A stretch of DNA of 64,000 nucleotides from BOG-933 sp037132135 (GTDB lineage Bacteria; Pseudomonadota; Alphaproteobacteria; Azospirillales; Azospirillaceae), in NCBI GenBank assembly GCA_037132135.1, contig JBAXPR010000003.1, forward strand, positions 19,837 through 83,836. The letters are read 5' to 3'. A program made the translations under genes and the position numbers. The notes beneath the pieces were generated by a model. That model saw nothing but the letters and a program-made list of their open reading frames with translations. It ran no database searches and was not told the origin of the DNA. Every line of letters starts with the position of its first letter. Position 1 is the stretch's first letter. This document shows, in pieces, positions 1 through 8,658 of the stretch.

Positions 1-127
1 TCAGGTGCGCGATGCGGGCGTCGCTGAGGCCGAAGCCGCGGCGGATCAACCCGGCCCAGGCCGCACCATCGGCGGCTTTAAGGCCGCCGATGGTGATCGC
101 CGGCGGCCGGGGCAGACGACGCGCCAT
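1..127 (-). CDS. Partial CDS, N-terminal 42 residues of an unrecognised protein
   Basis: An ATG at 127-125 on the minus strand opens a frame that runs off the window edge without a stop. The readable N-terminus begins MARRLPRPPAITIGG and is rich in Arg and Ala. Its start shares one base with the TGA of the quinone oxidoreductase gene upstream (TGATG), so the two are probably translationally coupled in one operon. I do not recognise the family from 42 residues. Confidence 0.5.
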   Translation of the reverse strand, partial: MARRLPRPPAITIGGLKAADGAAWAGLIRRGFGLSDARIAHL

Positions 128-1110
128 CAGGGCGGCGCGATGGCCAGCACCAGCTTGCCGGTCGCGCGCCGTTCGGCCAGGCTCTGAAGCGCCTCGGCGG
201 CTGCTTCGAGCGGGAACGTCCGTGAGACCAGCGGCCTCAGCTGACCGCTTTCGAACCAGGAGAACAGCCGGCGGAAGCTCTCGGCGACCAGTTCAGGCGC
301 GTGACGGCGGTAGGAGCCCCAATAAAGGCCGATCACCGCGCAGTTCTTGACCAGCAGCAGATTGGCCGGAATCTGCGGCGTGGTGCCGCTGGCGAAGCCG
401 ATGGTCAGCAGCCGCGCCCCCCAGGCGACCGAGCGCAGACTCTTGTCGAAGCCCTCGCCGCCGACCGGGTCGTAAACGACATCGACGCCGCGTCCGCCGG
501 TCAGGTCGCGCACCCGGGTCCGGATGTCCTCGGTCTTGGTGTCGATCAGATGGTCGGCGCCGCGGGCGGCGGGGACGTCCAGGCGGTCGCGGCCATTGGC
601 CGAGGCGATCACGGTGGCGCCAAGGGCCTTGCCGATCTCGACCGCGGTCAGGCCGACGCCGCCGGCGGCGCCGTGAACCAGCAGGATTTCACCGGCCATC
701 AGCTTCGCCCGCTCCCAGAGTGCGAGATGGGAGGTGCCGTAGGCGATGGGAAACGAGGCGGCGGTGGTGAAGTCCATGGACTCGGGGATCGGAAACACGT
801 CCTCGGTGCGGGCCAGCACCTGCTCTGCGAAGCCGCCATGGTCGAGCACCGCCATCACCCGCTGACCGGGGGTAAAGCCGGTGACGCCGGGGCCGGTCTC
901 CCGCACCGTGCCCGCGACCTCAAGGCCGGGAGAGAAGGGAAACGCCGGCTTTTCCTGATACTTGCCGGCGATCATCAGGGTGTCGGCGAAGTTGAGGCCG
1001 GCGGCGGCCACCGTGAGGCTGATCTGCCCCGGACCCGGAGTCGGCTCGGGAACCTCCTCGATCGCGAGGGAGGCCGGCCCGCCCCAGCCCTGACACAAAA
1101 CCGCGCGCAT
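127..1110 (-). CDS. Zinc-free NADPH:quinone oxidoreductase, MDR superfamily
   Basis: The 327-residue protein is a medium-chain dehydrogenase/reductase of the quinone oxidoreductase type, expected to reduce quinones or enones with NADPH in the cytoplasm. The N-terminal GroES-like domain has GLNFADTLMIAGKY and the PGLEVAGTV core. The Rossmann domain has the NADP-binding VHGAAGGVG near residues 145-153 and the typical YDPVGG. The zinc-ligand pattern of alcohol dehydrogenases is absent. Length matches the family. It sits divergent from the RNA methyltransferase gene and is followed with a one-base overlap by another minus-strand gene. The substrate cannot be deduced. Confidence 0.85.
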   Translation of the reverse strand: MRAVLCQGWGGPASLAIEEVPEPTPGPGQISLTVAAAGLNFADTLMIAGKYQEKPAFPFSPGLEVAGTVRETGPGVTGFTPGQRVMAVLDHGGFAEQVLARTEDVFPIPESMDFTTAASFPIAYGTSHLALWERAKLMAGEILLVHGAAGGVGLTAVEIGKALGATVIASANGRDRLDVPAARGADHLIDTKTEDIRTRVRDLTGGRGVDVVYDPVGGEGFDKSLRSVAWGARLLTIGFASGTTPQIPANLLLVKNCAVIGLYWGSYRRHAPELVAESFRRLFSWFESGQLRPLVSRTFPLEAAAEALQSLAERRATGKLVLAIAPP

Positions 1111-1240
1111 TCGCGTCTTCCCCTTACGGTGATCGGATGCCTAGCCCACCTTGCCCTCAGCGCGCCGCCGGTGCAAGCTGGCAACGTCTCCGCGCGCTGC
1201 GCGGGCCGGTTTTCCGGGGCAACAGGGGGAAAAGACCAGC

Positions 1241-1801
1241 GTGGCCAGAGGATACTTCGCCATCGGCGTCGAGGGCGCCAGCAAGCCCGGCAACCTCGGC
1301 AATTTGTTGCGCTCGGCCCATGCCTTCGGCGCCAGCTTTGCCTTCGCGGTGGCGCCGTCGCTCGACACCCGCGAGATGCATCTGGTCGATACCTCCGACA
1401 GTGAGGCCAGTCTGCCCTTCTATACCTATCCCGAGGCCGGCGCGCTGGTGCTGCCGCGCGATTGCTGTCTCGTCGGGGTCGAACTGCTCGACGAGGCGGT
1501 GGATTTGCCCAGCTTTCGCCATCCCACCCGTGCCGCCTATGTCCTGGGGCCGGAACGGGGTTCGCTGTCGCCGGCGCTGGTCGGGCGCTGTCAGTTCGTG
1601 ATCCGGATTCCGACCCGGTTCTGCGTCAATGTCGGAGTCGCGGGGGCGCTGGTGATGTATGACCGCATGATTTGTCTCGGCCGCTTCGCCGAACGGCCGG
1701 TCCGGGTCGGCGGCCCGGTCGCCGCCGCTCCGGTCCATGTTCACGGCCAGCAGAAAATCAGGGCACGCAACCGCAGGGCCGGGCAGGAGACCGCCGGCTG
1801 A
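1241..1801 (+). CDS. SpoU/TrmH-family RNA 2'-O-ribose methyltransferase
   Basis: This 186-residue protein has the three SPOUT motifs in order: GNLGNLLRSAHAFG near the N-terminus, VLGPERGSLSPAL in the middle and IPTRFCVNVGVAGALVMYDR near the end. These form the knotted AdoMet-binding site. The family methylates the 2'-OH of tRNA or rRNA riboses; the target nucleotide is not evident. I chose the GTG at 1241 because an AGGGGGA ribosome-binding site lies just upstream and translation would start right at the fold; an in-frame upstream start at 1151 would add residues with no family resemblance. The Arg-rich tail after the knot may help bind RNA. It appears monocistronic. Confidence 0.82.
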   Translation: MARGYFAIGVEGASKPGNLGNLLRSAHAFGASFAFAVAPSLDTREMHLVDTSDSEASLPFYTYPEAGALVLPRDCCLVGVELLDEAVDLPSFRHPTRAAYVLGPERGSLSPALVGRCQFVIRIPTRFCVNVGVAGALVMYDRMICLGRFAERPVRVGGPVAAAPVHVHGQQKIRARNRRAGQETAG

Positions 1802-1810
1802 CGGCGCTCC

Positions 1811-2236
1811 TCAGTGGCAGGTTTCCATGGCGACGGCCGCGCTCGCGGCTTCGACCTGTTCGATGATCGCGGCCGGGGGAAGGGCGCCGCCATAAAGGGC
1901 GTCGAAGCCGGAGAGGTTGTTTTCCAGGTAATCAGCCTCGAAGTCGGCCAGATTTTCCCGAACATAAAGATCGACGATGCCTTCGGGGCTGAGATTATCC
2001 AGTTCCTCGTAGCGGTCGGCCAGCATCTTGCGCAGGGTGTCGCGCATGTCGGCGATGAAATGGCTGGCCAGCTTGCGGGCTTCGCGGTCGATGATTTCTG
2101 CCTCAAGCCCGATGGTACCGAAGCGCTCCGCCAGATTTTCCCGGAGGAAGCGGGCGAAATGCCAGACCAGCGTACGGGTAAACTTTCGGCCAACACCGAT
2201 TTCAAGGCAGCAATCGGACGTATCGATCTTGAGCAT
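1811..2236 (-). CDS. Hypothetical acidic protein, 141 residues
   Basis: I do not recognise this protein. It is soluble, with no signal peptide or membrane segment, and looks largely alpha-helical, with many Glu, Asp and Ala residues. The pair CC near residues 9-10 and the terminal CH are its only notable thiols. A GGAG eight bases before the ATG supports the start. It converges on the methyltransferase gene with a nine-base gap and is preceded by about 250 bases without genes. Codon use matches neighbours, so it is probably a real lineage-restricted gene. Confidence 0.6.
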   Translation of the reverse strand: MLKIDTSDCCLEIGVGRKFTRTLVWHFARFLRENLAERFGTIGLEAEIIDREARKLASHFIADMRDTLRKMLADRYEELDNLSPEGIVDLYVRENLADFEADYLENNLSGFDALYGGALPPAAIIEQVEAASAAVAMETCH

Positions 2237-2484
2237 CGCGAAAACTCCCCCGGCACCGATGATTTGACCCGCCCATCATCGGCCACAAACCTTAATGAAG
2301 GGTAAGCGGATCGCGGTTTTTGCCACCGGACTCCAAATATCTTCACGAAGAAACGACATTCCCGGGGCATCTTAGACCGGCCAGCCGGGCTGCGGCCAAT
2401 ATTCCTGAGATCGACTTGTCGCTATTTCTTGAATAAAAATCCGTAAATTTGAATCTTGGTCGGCCTCTGCTGCTGTAACAAATA

Positions 2485-3336
2485 TTATCGCTCCTGGAGC
2501 GGCGTCAGCGGCGTTACCTGGGCCGCCCCGGCCAAAAGCGGGGCGTCGGCACCGGCGATGATCTCGGTGCGCAGCAGGGCCAGCGCCCGGTCGTCGCGGC
2601 CGGAGCGCAGTTCCCCGGCATCGCGATCGCCGCAGAGAATCGGTGTTCCCGGCGGCGGCAACGGGCCGTCGATGCGCACCGGTTGCAGGCGGCGGCGGAT
2701 CAGGCCGCGATAGCGGGTGCGCGCGGTGACCTCCTGGCCGACATAGCAGCCCTTGGTCCAGGAAATGCCGTTGAGAAGATCGAGATTGGCCTCGAGCGCC
2801 AGCAGCGCGCCGTCGCCGAAATCCTGGCTGCCCTCGGGAACCCCCAGTTCCAGGCGCAGCCGGTCGTAATCCTCGAAGCGGCCGGCGGCGGCCCCGGCCT
2901 CGTCGGCCGGTACCAGCAGCCGGATGCCGAGCGCCGGGTGACGCGGGTCGACCATCGCGACGCCGCCGCCGCGGCGCCCGCTGGCCCCCGCCCGGGCCGG
3001 CAGACCCGGCTCCGCCTCGCCGCCCGGCCGGGCGAGCACCGCAAAGCCGGTGCTGGCCTCGAAGGCGACCCGGGCGCGCAGGCGATAGCGGTCGAGCCGT
3101 TGCAGCAGGTCAGGCAGCCGCGCGGCCTCGACATCCAGCAGCAGGGCGTCGCCGGTGGTGGCGATGAAGAGGTCATGGAGAATCTTGCCCTGGGGCGTCA
3201 GCAACGCCGCGTAGAGCGAGGTTTGGGCCGTTACCGCCATGATGTCGCCGGTCAGCAACCCCTGAAGGAAACCGGCGCGGTCCTCGCCGGTGAGGCGAAG
3301 CACGCTGCGGCTGGAGAGCGGGATGAAGGCGTTCAT
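2485..3336 (-). CDS. ygfZ: YgfZ/GcvT-like folate-binding protein
   Basis: The 283-residue protein belongs to the YgfZ family, related to the aminomethyltransferase GcvT, which binds tetrahydrofolate and supports iron-sulfur enzymes such as MiaB. The diagnostic signature KGCYVGQEVTAR is present in the C-terminal half, with its conserved cysteine. The N-terminus LSSRSVLRLTGEDRAGFLQGLLTGDI is typical. I start at the ATG at 3336, because the longer frame to 3480 runs into the divergent glycosyltransferase and adds 48 atypical residues. The gene is divergent from the glycosyltransferase pair across about 90 bases. Confidence 0.9.
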   Translation of the reverse strand: MNAFIPLSSRSVLRLTGEDRAGFLQGLLTGDIMAVTAQTSLYAALLTPQGKILHDLFIATTGDALLLDVEAARLPDLLQRLDRYRLRARVAFEASTGFAVLARPGGEAEPGLPARAGASGRRGGGVAMVDPRHPALGIRLLVPADEAGAAAGRFEDYDRLRLELGVPEGSQDFGDGALLALEANLDLLNGISWTKGCYVGQEVTARTRYRGLIRRRLQPVRIDGPLPPPGTPILCGDRDAGELRSGRDDRALALLRTEIIAGADAPLLAGAAQVTPLTPLQER

Positions 3337-3427
3337 GATCGGGGACCCTTGGGGACGGACTTGCCGGGGGCTGCTGCCATCGATATAAACCGGTGCCACG
3401 GGTTGCGCCAGGGTCGGAGGGACGGCG

Positions 3428-4396
3428 TTGAGAGTACTCTTCATCACCTCCAACCGGCTGGGAGACGCGGTGCTGTCCACCGGTGTGCTCGATCAGCTGG
3501 TCCGGCGTTATCCCGATGCCCGGATCACCGTCGCCTGCGGCCCGGTGGCGGCGACGCTGTTTCGCGCGCTGCCGGGGCTGGAGCGGGTGATCACCCTCGA
3601 AAAGCAGCGGCATGCCGGCCACTGGCTGGGGCTGTGGCGGCAGTGCATTGGCCGGTGGTGGGGGCTGGTGGTGGATTTGCGGGACAGCGCGGTGTCGCGC
3701 CTGCTGTTCCGGCGCCGCAGCGTCGTCGCGTCCAGCCCGCCGGCCGACCGCCACCGCCTGGAGCATCTGGCCGGGGTGTTCGGTCTGGCCGCGGCGCCGG
3801 CGCCTTGCCTCTGGCTGGGTGCGGCCGAACGGGCCGCCGCCGCCGCCCTCATTCCCGACGGCCCGCCGGTGTTGGCGCTGGGACCGGCGGCCAACTGGAT
3901 CGGCAAGACCTGGCGGCCCGAGCGCTTCGCCGCGCTGGCCGGGCAGCTGACCGGCCCCGGCGGCCTTCTGCCCGGTGCCCGGGTCGCGGTGCTGGCCGCT
4001 GCGGGGGAGCGCGATCAGGCGGCGCCGCTGCTGGCGGCGATCGACCCCGCGCGGCGGCTGGATCTGGTCGGCGCCACCGACCCGCTCGAGGCCGGGGCCT
4101 GTCTGGCCCGCTGCGCCCTCTTCATCGGCAATGATTCCGGGCTGATGCACATCGCAGCCGCGGTGGGCACGCCGACGCTGGGCCTGTTCGGCCCCAGCCG
4201 GCCCGAGCACTACCGGCCCTGGGGCCGCCATTGCGCCTGGATCCGGACGCCGCTGTCGTTCGAGGCGCTGTTGTCGGCGCCCGACTACGATCCCGACACC
4301 ACCGGGACGCTGATGGATGGTCTTGAGGTTGAGGCCGTGGCCGCGGCGGCCGCGGCCCTGTGGCAGCGCACCGGCGCGGGGAAGGAGAGGGCATGA
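3428..4396 (+). CDS. Glycosyltransferase family 9 (heptosyltransferase-like)
   Basis: This 322-residue protein resembles ADP-heptose:LPS heptosyltransferases. It begins with the family's MRVLFITSNRLGDAVLSTGVL, in which the early Asp is catalytic in WaaC/WaaF. It carries the C-terminal nucleotide-binding stretch FIGNDSGLMHIAAAVGTPTLGLFGPS. The predicted role is transfer of a sugar to LPS core or another cell-surface glycan at the inner face of the membrane. The start is a TTG at 3428 with GGAGGGA a few bases upstream. It overlaps the next glycosyltransferase by four bases (ATGA), so the two form an operon. Donor and acceptor cannot be deduced. Confidence 0.85.
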   Translation: MRVLFITSNRLGDAVLSTGVLDQLVRRYPDARITVACGPVAATLFRALPGLERVITLEKQRHAGHWLGLWRQCIGRWWGLVVDLRDSAVSRLLFRRRSVVASSPPADRHRLEHLAGVFGLAAAPAPCLWLGAAERAAAAALIPDGPPVLALGPAANWIGKTWRPERFAALAGQLTGPGGLLPGARVAVLAAAGERDQAAPLLAAIDPARRLDLVGATDPLEAGACLARCALFIGNDSGLMHIAAAVGTPTLGLFGPSRPEHYRPWGRHCAWIRTPLSFEALLSAPDYDPDTTGTLMDGLEVEAVAAAAAALWQRTGAGKERA

Positions 4397-5430
4397 GGGT
4401 TCTTCAGGTGATGGCCGGTGCCGAGCATGGCGGGGCCGAAACCATGTATTCCGACAGCGTCGTCGCCCTGCACAGGGCCGGGGTCGAGCAGATGCTGATC
4501 GGCCGGCCCAGCCCGTTGCGCGATGCTCTGTGGGCGGGGCACGGCATTCCCGTCCGCCACGCCCGCTTTCCTCAGCCCTGGATCGGCTGGGGCACGAAAT
4601 CGGTAATCCGGCGGGCGATCCGGGACTTCAAACCCGACGTCTGCCATTTCTGGATGGCGCGGGCCAGTTCCTATGCCCCGGCCGGCAGTTCCGTGCCCAA
4701 CATCGGCTGGTTCGGTGGCCCCTACGACCTGAAATATTATAAGAACTGCCAGTATTTTCTTGGCGTCACCCACGAGCTTGCCCGCCATATCGTGGCCGGC
4801 GGCGCCCCGCCCGAGGCCACCGCCTGCATCCACACCTTCGCCGATCTGCCGCCGCAGCCGCCGGTCGACCGAGCCAGTCTCGATACTCCCGAGGGGGTGC
4901 CGGTGCTGCTGTCGCTGGCCCGGCTCCATTATCACAAGGCCCTCGACGTCCTGCTGAAGGCGCTGGTCAGGGTGCCCGGCGCCTATCTCTGGCTGGCCGG
5001 GGAGGGACCGCTGAAGGACGAGCTGAAAGCGCTCTCGGTGGCCCTCGGGGTCGATCAGCGAGTGCGCTGGCTCGGCTGGCGCACCGACCGCGCCGCCCTG
5101 CTGGCCGCCAGCACCCTTTGCACCTTCCCCTCGCGCATCGAGCCCTTCGGCACCGTGATGGTCGAGGCCTGGGCCGCCGGTGTGCCTCTGATCACCGCCG
5201 CCGCCGCCGGGCCGAAAGCCTATTGCCAGAACGAGATCAACGGCCTGCTCGTGCCGACCGACGATGTCGACGCCCTTGCCGCCGCGATCGGCCGCTGCCT
5301 TGCCGACCCCGGACTCTGCCGCCGTCTGGTCGAGGGCGGCCGCCGAACCTACGAAACCACCTTCACCAGCGAAGTTCTGGTCCGCGAGATGACGGCGTTT
5401 TACCGCAAGGCGATCGCGGGCGGGCGGTGA
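4393..5430 (+). CDS. Glycosyltransferase family 4 (GT-B fold)
   Basis: The 345-residue protein has the GT4 layout. The N-terminus MRVLQVMAGAEHGGAET contains the glycine-rich acceptor loop. The C-terminal half holds the EPFGTVMVEAWAAGVPLI segment, whose first Glu belongs to the EX7E motif that binds the donor nucleotide-sugar. It probably extends a surface glycan together with the upstream family 9 enzyme, whose TGA overlaps its ATG. An AAGGAG ribosome-binding site precedes the chosen ATG. It converges on pyrF with only 24 bases between stops. Confidence 0.87.
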   Translation: MRVLQVMAGAEHGGAETMYSDSVVALHRAGVEQMLIGRPSPLRDALWAGHGIPVRHARFPQPWIGWGTKSVIRRAIRDFKPDVCHFWMARASSYAPAGSSVPNIGWFGGPYDLKYYKNCQYFLGVTHELARHIVAGGAPPEATACIHTFADLPPQPPVDRASLDTPEGVPVLLSLARLHYHKALDVLLKALVRVPGAYLWLAGEGPLKDELKALSVALGVDQRVRWLGWRTDRAALLAASTLCTFPSRIEPFGTVMVEAWAAGVPLITAAAAGPKAYCQNEINGLLVPTDDVDALAAAIGRCLADPGLCRRLVEGGRRTYETTFTSEVLVREMTAFYRKAIAGGR

Positions 5431-5454
5431 CGGTCGGCAGAGTCTTGTTGTCCC

Positions 5455-6171
5455 TCACAACTCCGACGCGATCTTTTTTGCCGCCGCCGCCGGGTCCTTC
5501 TCCTGGGTGATCGGGCGGCCGATCACGAGGTAGTCGGCGCCGGCGACCATCGCCTGGGCCGGGGTCATCACCCGCTTCTGATCGCCGAGCAGGGCGGTCG
5601 CCGGGCGGATGCCCGGGACCATGATCGTGAAGTCCCGGCCGGTGCGGGCGCGCACGGCGGCGATTTCGTGAGGTGAGCAGACGACGCCGTCGAGGCCGGC
5701 TTCCTTGGCCAGCAGGGCCAGTCGCTCGACCTGGGTGGCCACCGGGGTTTCCTGGCCGACGGTGTAAAGCTCGCGGTCTGTCAGGCTGGTCAGCACGGTG
5801 ACGCCAAGCAGGCGCGGGCGGGGGATGCCGAGCCGCTCGGACTCGGCGGCGGCGGTTTCGGCCGCGGCCTTCATCATGGCGGCGCCGCCGCTGGTGTGAA
5901 CGGTAATGAACGCCGGTTTCAGCGTCAGCGCCGAGCGGACGGCGCCGGCGGCGGTGTTCGGAATGTCGTGGAACTTGAGGTCGAGGAACAGCGGCAGTCC
6001 GCCGGCCTCGGCGACGGCACGCACGCCCTCGGGGCCGTTTGCCACGAAGAATTCCAGCCCCAGTTTCAGGCCGCCGACCGCGCCCCGCAGCTTGCGGGCG
6101 AACGACAGCGCGGTGGCGAGATCGCTGGTGTCGAGGGCGCAATAAAGGCAGGAGCCGGCGTGGGGTGCCAT
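5455..6171 (-). CDS. pyrF: Orotidine 5'-phosphate decarboxylase
   Basis: PyrF catalyses the last step of UMP synthesis, decarboxylation of OMP. The 238-residue sequence has the catalytic DLKFHDIPNTAAGAV segment (Asp-Lys-x-x-x-Asp array) around residue 65, and C-terminal phosphate-loop sequence around VMTPAQAMVAGADYLVIGRPI. I chose the ATG at 6171, which has GAGGTTCCC just upstream; a start at 6243 would add 24 residues not seen in the family. It is divergent from the thiamine operon and convergent with the glycosyltransferase pair. Confidence 0.93.
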   Translation of the reverse strand: MAPHAGSCLYCALDTSDLATALSFARKLRGAVGGLKLGLEFFVANGPEGVRAVAEAGGLPLFLDLKFHDIPNTAAGAVRSALTLKPAFITVHTSGGAAMMKAAAETAAAESERLGIPRPRLLGVTVLTSLTDRELYTVGQETPVATQVERLALLAKEAGLDGVVCSPHEIAAVRARTGRDFTIMVPGIRPATALLGDQKRVMTPAQAMVAGADYLVIGRPITQEKDPAAAAKKIASEL

Positions 6172-6317
6172 GGGAACCTCGTGTCGGAGACGGGTGTCGG
6201 ATTTATGATCATCATCAAAGACAGAAACCGCCGGCTCCGGCAAGTCTCTCGGTACCGACCGGGCGCCACCGCAATCCGGCTTGCCGGAGGGGGGAGCGGT
6301 TTGTTATGGTTCGGTCC

Positions 6318-6402
6318 TTGACTGGGGTGCTGTCCTGCTTCGGCGTGGTGCGGCTGAGATCACACCCATGGAACCTGTCCGGGTAATGCCGGCGAAGGGA
6401 GA
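6318..6402 (+). promoter_or_regulatory. TPP riboswitch (THI element) ahead of thiO
   Basis: The leader carries the aptamer's conserved blocks in order: GGGGTGC at 6324-6330, GGCTGAGA at 6352-6359, ACACCC, GAACCTG at 6371-6377, and GGGTAATGCCGGCGAAGGGA at 6381-6400. These match the pyrimidine-sensing and pyrophosphate-sensing arms of the thiamine pyrophosphate riboswitch. The 3' strand of the closing helix (GAAGGGA) runs directly into GAG, which acts as the thiO ribosome-binding site eight to ten bases before the ATG at 6410. No terminator stem is seen, so ligand binding probably hides the ribosome-binding site and blocks translation. Confidence 0.93.
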
Positions 6403-6409
6403 GAAAAAA

Positions 6410-7579
6410 ATGCCCGTAACTCAATCGGTTGCCATGGGCGGGGACTGTCCGCGGGTCGCCGTGATCGGTGGCGGCGTCATCGGCCTCGGCATCGGCTGGC
6501 GGCTCGCGCGGGCCGGCTGTCCGGTCACCGTGTTCGATCGCGACGAGGCGGGGCGCTCGGCGAGCTGGGCCGCCGGCGGCATGCTCGCGGCCGGGGTCGA
6601 AACCGAACCGGGCGAGGAGCTGCTGTGGCAGCTGGCCTCGCGCAGCCAGCATCTCTGGCCCGATTTCCGCTATGCCCTTCAGGCGGAAAGCGGTCGCGAC
6701 ATCGGCTATCGCGACGACGGCACGATGGTGGTGGCGCTGACCCGCGACGATCTCGAGCAGTTGCGCTTCAATTTCGAGTTCCAGCGCAGTCTGGGCATCG
6801 AGCTGGAATGGCTCTCCAGCACCGAGGCGCGCCGTCGCGAGCCCTATCTCAGCACCGGCACCGCCGCCGCCTATTACTGCAAGAACGACCATCAGGTCGA
6901 CAACCGCTGGGTGGTCGAGGCCCTGAAGCCGGCGCTGCTCAAGGCCGGCGGCGTGCTGCGCGAGCATGCCGAGGCCGCGGTCGAGATGGCCGGCGGCCGG
7001 GCGGTCGGGGTGCGGGTCGGCGATACCCTCCATGAGGCCGACGTGGTGGTGGTGGCGGCGGGCGCGTGGTCGCGCACCGTCGGCGGCCTGCCCGAGGCGG
7101 TGCGGCCGCCGGTGCGGCCGATCCGCGGCCAGTTGCTCTATCTGCGTCAAAATCCTGCCGAGCCGGTGGTGCGCCACGTCATCTGGGCGCCCAAGGCCTA
7201 TCTGATCCCCCGGCGCGACGGCCGGTTGCTGATCGGGGCGACCACCGAGGAGCGGGGCTTTGACACCCGGCCCACCGCCGGCGGCGTCTTCAGTCTGCTG
7301 GAGGGGGCGTGGCGCGCCTTTCCCGGCGTCGAGGAACTGGTGTTGGAGGAGATCGTGGTCGGCTTCCGTCCGGGCAGCCGCGACGACGCGCCGATCCTGG
7401 GGCCGACCTCGGTCGAGGGGCTGGTGATGGCCACCGGCCACCACCGCAACGGTATCCTCTTGCTGCCGGTGACGGTCGAGGCGATCAGCCGCTATATCCT
7501 CAAGGGCAAGGTGATCCCCGAGATCGAGGCCTACCGCCCCGACCGCTTTGGCGCCAAGCCGGCGGGAGGCCGGCCGTGA
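6410..7579 (+). CDS. thiO: Glycine oxidase for thiazole synthesis
   Basis: ThiO is an FAD enzyme of the DAO family that oxidises glycine to the imine used by ThiG. The 389-residue protein has the dinucleotide-binding VAVIGGGVIGLGIGWRLA near residues 17-34 and the C-terminal VEGLVMATGHHRNGILLLPVT typical of glycine oxidases. The start at 6410 follows the riboswitch closing helix directly. The stop overlaps the GTG start of thiS (GTGA). Obligate aerobes use this route in place of the tyrosine lyase ThiH. Expression should be repressed by thiamine pyrophosphate. Confidence 0.93.
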   Translation: MPVTQSVAMGGDCPRVAVIGGGVIGLGIGWRLARAGCPVTVFDRDEAGRSASWAAGGMLAAGVETEPGEELLWQLASRSQHLWPDFRYALQAESGRDIGYRDDGTMVVALTRDDLEQLRFNFEFQRSLGIELEWLSSTEARRREPYLSTGTAAAYYCKNDHQVDNRWVVEALKPALLKAGGVLREHAEAAVEMAGGRAVGVRVGDTLHEADVVVVAAGAWSRTVGGLPEAVRPPVRPIRGQLLYLRQNPAEPVVRHVIWAPKAYLIPRRDGRLLIGATTEERGFDTRPTAGGVFSLLEGAWRAFPGVEELVLEEIVVGFRPGSRDDAPILGPTSVEGLVMATGHHRNGILLLPVTVEAISRYILKGKVIPEIEAYRPDRFGAKPAGGRP

Positions 7580-7785
7580 CCGTCGCGATCCGCCTCAACG
7601 GCAAGGACGAGACGGTGGCGGCGGCGACGGTGGTCGAACTCCTGGGCAGCCTTGGCGTCGATCCCGGGCGGCGCGGCCTTGCCGTGGCCATCAATGGCGC
7701 GGTCGTGCCCCGGCGCGACTGGGCCGGGCGATCGCTGGCCGCCGCGGACGACGTCGAGATCGTGCGGCCGCTGCAGGGCGGCTGA
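7576..7785 (+). CDS. thiS: Thiamine sulfur-carrier protein
   Basis: This 69-residue beta-grasp protein ends in the diagnostic Gly-Gly, on which ThiF-type adenylation and thiocarboxylation occur. It hands sulfur to ThiG for thiazole formation. The start is a GTG overlapping the thiO stop, so the two are translationally coupled. Sequence features include IRLNGKDETV at the N-terminus and LAVAINGAVVPR in the middle, both normal for the family. No dedicated thiF is present in the window. Confidence 0.92.
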   Translation: MTVAIRLNGKDETVAAATVVELLGSLGVDPGRRGLAVAINGAVVPRRDWAGRSLAAADDVEIVRPLQGG

Positions 7786-7835
7786 ACCGGGCCGCCGTCC
7801 ATCCGTTTTTTTTCGAGAACATCGAGGGTGCATCC

Positions 7836-8606
7836 ATGACCGATCGTCTCGTCATCGCCGGCCGCCCGCTGCGCTCGCGGCTGCTGGTCGGCAGTTCCGG
7901 TTATCCCAACCAGCAGGTGATGCTGGACTCGATCGAGGCCAGCGGCGCCGAACTGGTCACGGTGGCGATCCGCCGCATCAGCCTGTCCGGCTATTCCGAG
8001 AGTCTGGTCGATGTGCTGGGCGACAAGTACCGGCTGCTGCCCAACACCGCCGGCTGCTCCACCGCCCGCGACGCCGTGCTGACCGCGCGGCTGGCCCGCG
8101 AGGCCCTGGAAACCACCTGGATCAAGCTGGAGGTGATCGGCGACCGCGAGACCCTCTACCCGGACGTCGAGGAACTCCTGAAGGCGGCGGCGGATCTGGT
8201 GGCCGACGGCTTCACCGTGCTGCCCTACTGCAACGACGATCCCGTGACCTGCCGCAAACTCGCGGATCTCGGCTGCGCTGTCGTGATGCCGCTGGGCTCG
8301 CCGATCGGCACCGGCCAGGGCATCCGCAACCCGGCCGCGATCGAGCATATCTGCTCGCGCAGCCCGGTGCCGGTGATCCTTGATGCCGGGGTCGGCACCG
8401 CCTCCGACGCCGCGCTGGCCATGGAGCTGGGCTGCGCCGGGGTGCTGCTCAACACCGCGGTCGCCAAATCGCGTCATCCGGTGGCCATGGCGGCGGCGAT
8501 GCGGGCCGCGGTGGAGGCCGGCTTCGGCGCGCGGCACGCCGGCCGCATCCCCAAGCGCGCCCACGCCGATCCCTCCAGCCCGCAGATGGGACTGGTCGGA
8601 TCCTGA
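7836..8606 (+). CDS. thiG: Thiazole synthase
   Basis: ThiG builds the thiazole phosphate from deoxyxylulose 5-phosphate, the glycine imine made by ThiO and ThiS thiocarboxylate. The 256-residue TIM barrel shows the active-site IKLEVIGD (the Lys forms the imine with the sugar), LPNTAGC, and the phosphate-binding GVGTASDAA and GCAGVLLNTA. The ATG at 7836 follows CGAGGG; the gap to thiS is 50 bases. Its sugar substrate is made by Dxs, encoded at 61.3 kb in this window. Confidence 0.95.
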   Translation: MTDRLVIAGRPLRSRLLVGSSGYPNQQVMLDSIEASGAELVTVAIRRISLSGYSESLVDVLGDKYRLLPNTAGCSTARDAVLTARLAREALETTWIKLEVIGDRETLYPDVEELLKAAADLVADGFTVLPYCNDDPVTCRKLADLGCAVVMPLGSPIGTGQGIRNPAAIEHICSRSPVPVILDAGVGTASDAALAMELGCAGVLLNTAVAKSRHPVAMAAAMRAAVEAGFGARHAGRIPKRAHADPSSPQMGLVGS

Positions 8607-8658
8607 GCCAAGGGTATCTTAGTAAAATTGTCGGACTTATGGTTCTGGAGTGACGGAC

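Noticed and set aside
301..1404. Long open frames opposite real genes (for example here, 8716-10386 and 46367-49546)
   Set aside because: In this high-GC DNA, long frames antisense to genes are expected; they show no family motifs, while the opposite strand has clear ones.
3337..3480. Upstream extension of YgfZ
   Set aside because: It would overlap the divergent glycosyltransferase start and adds residues outside the family's N-terminus.
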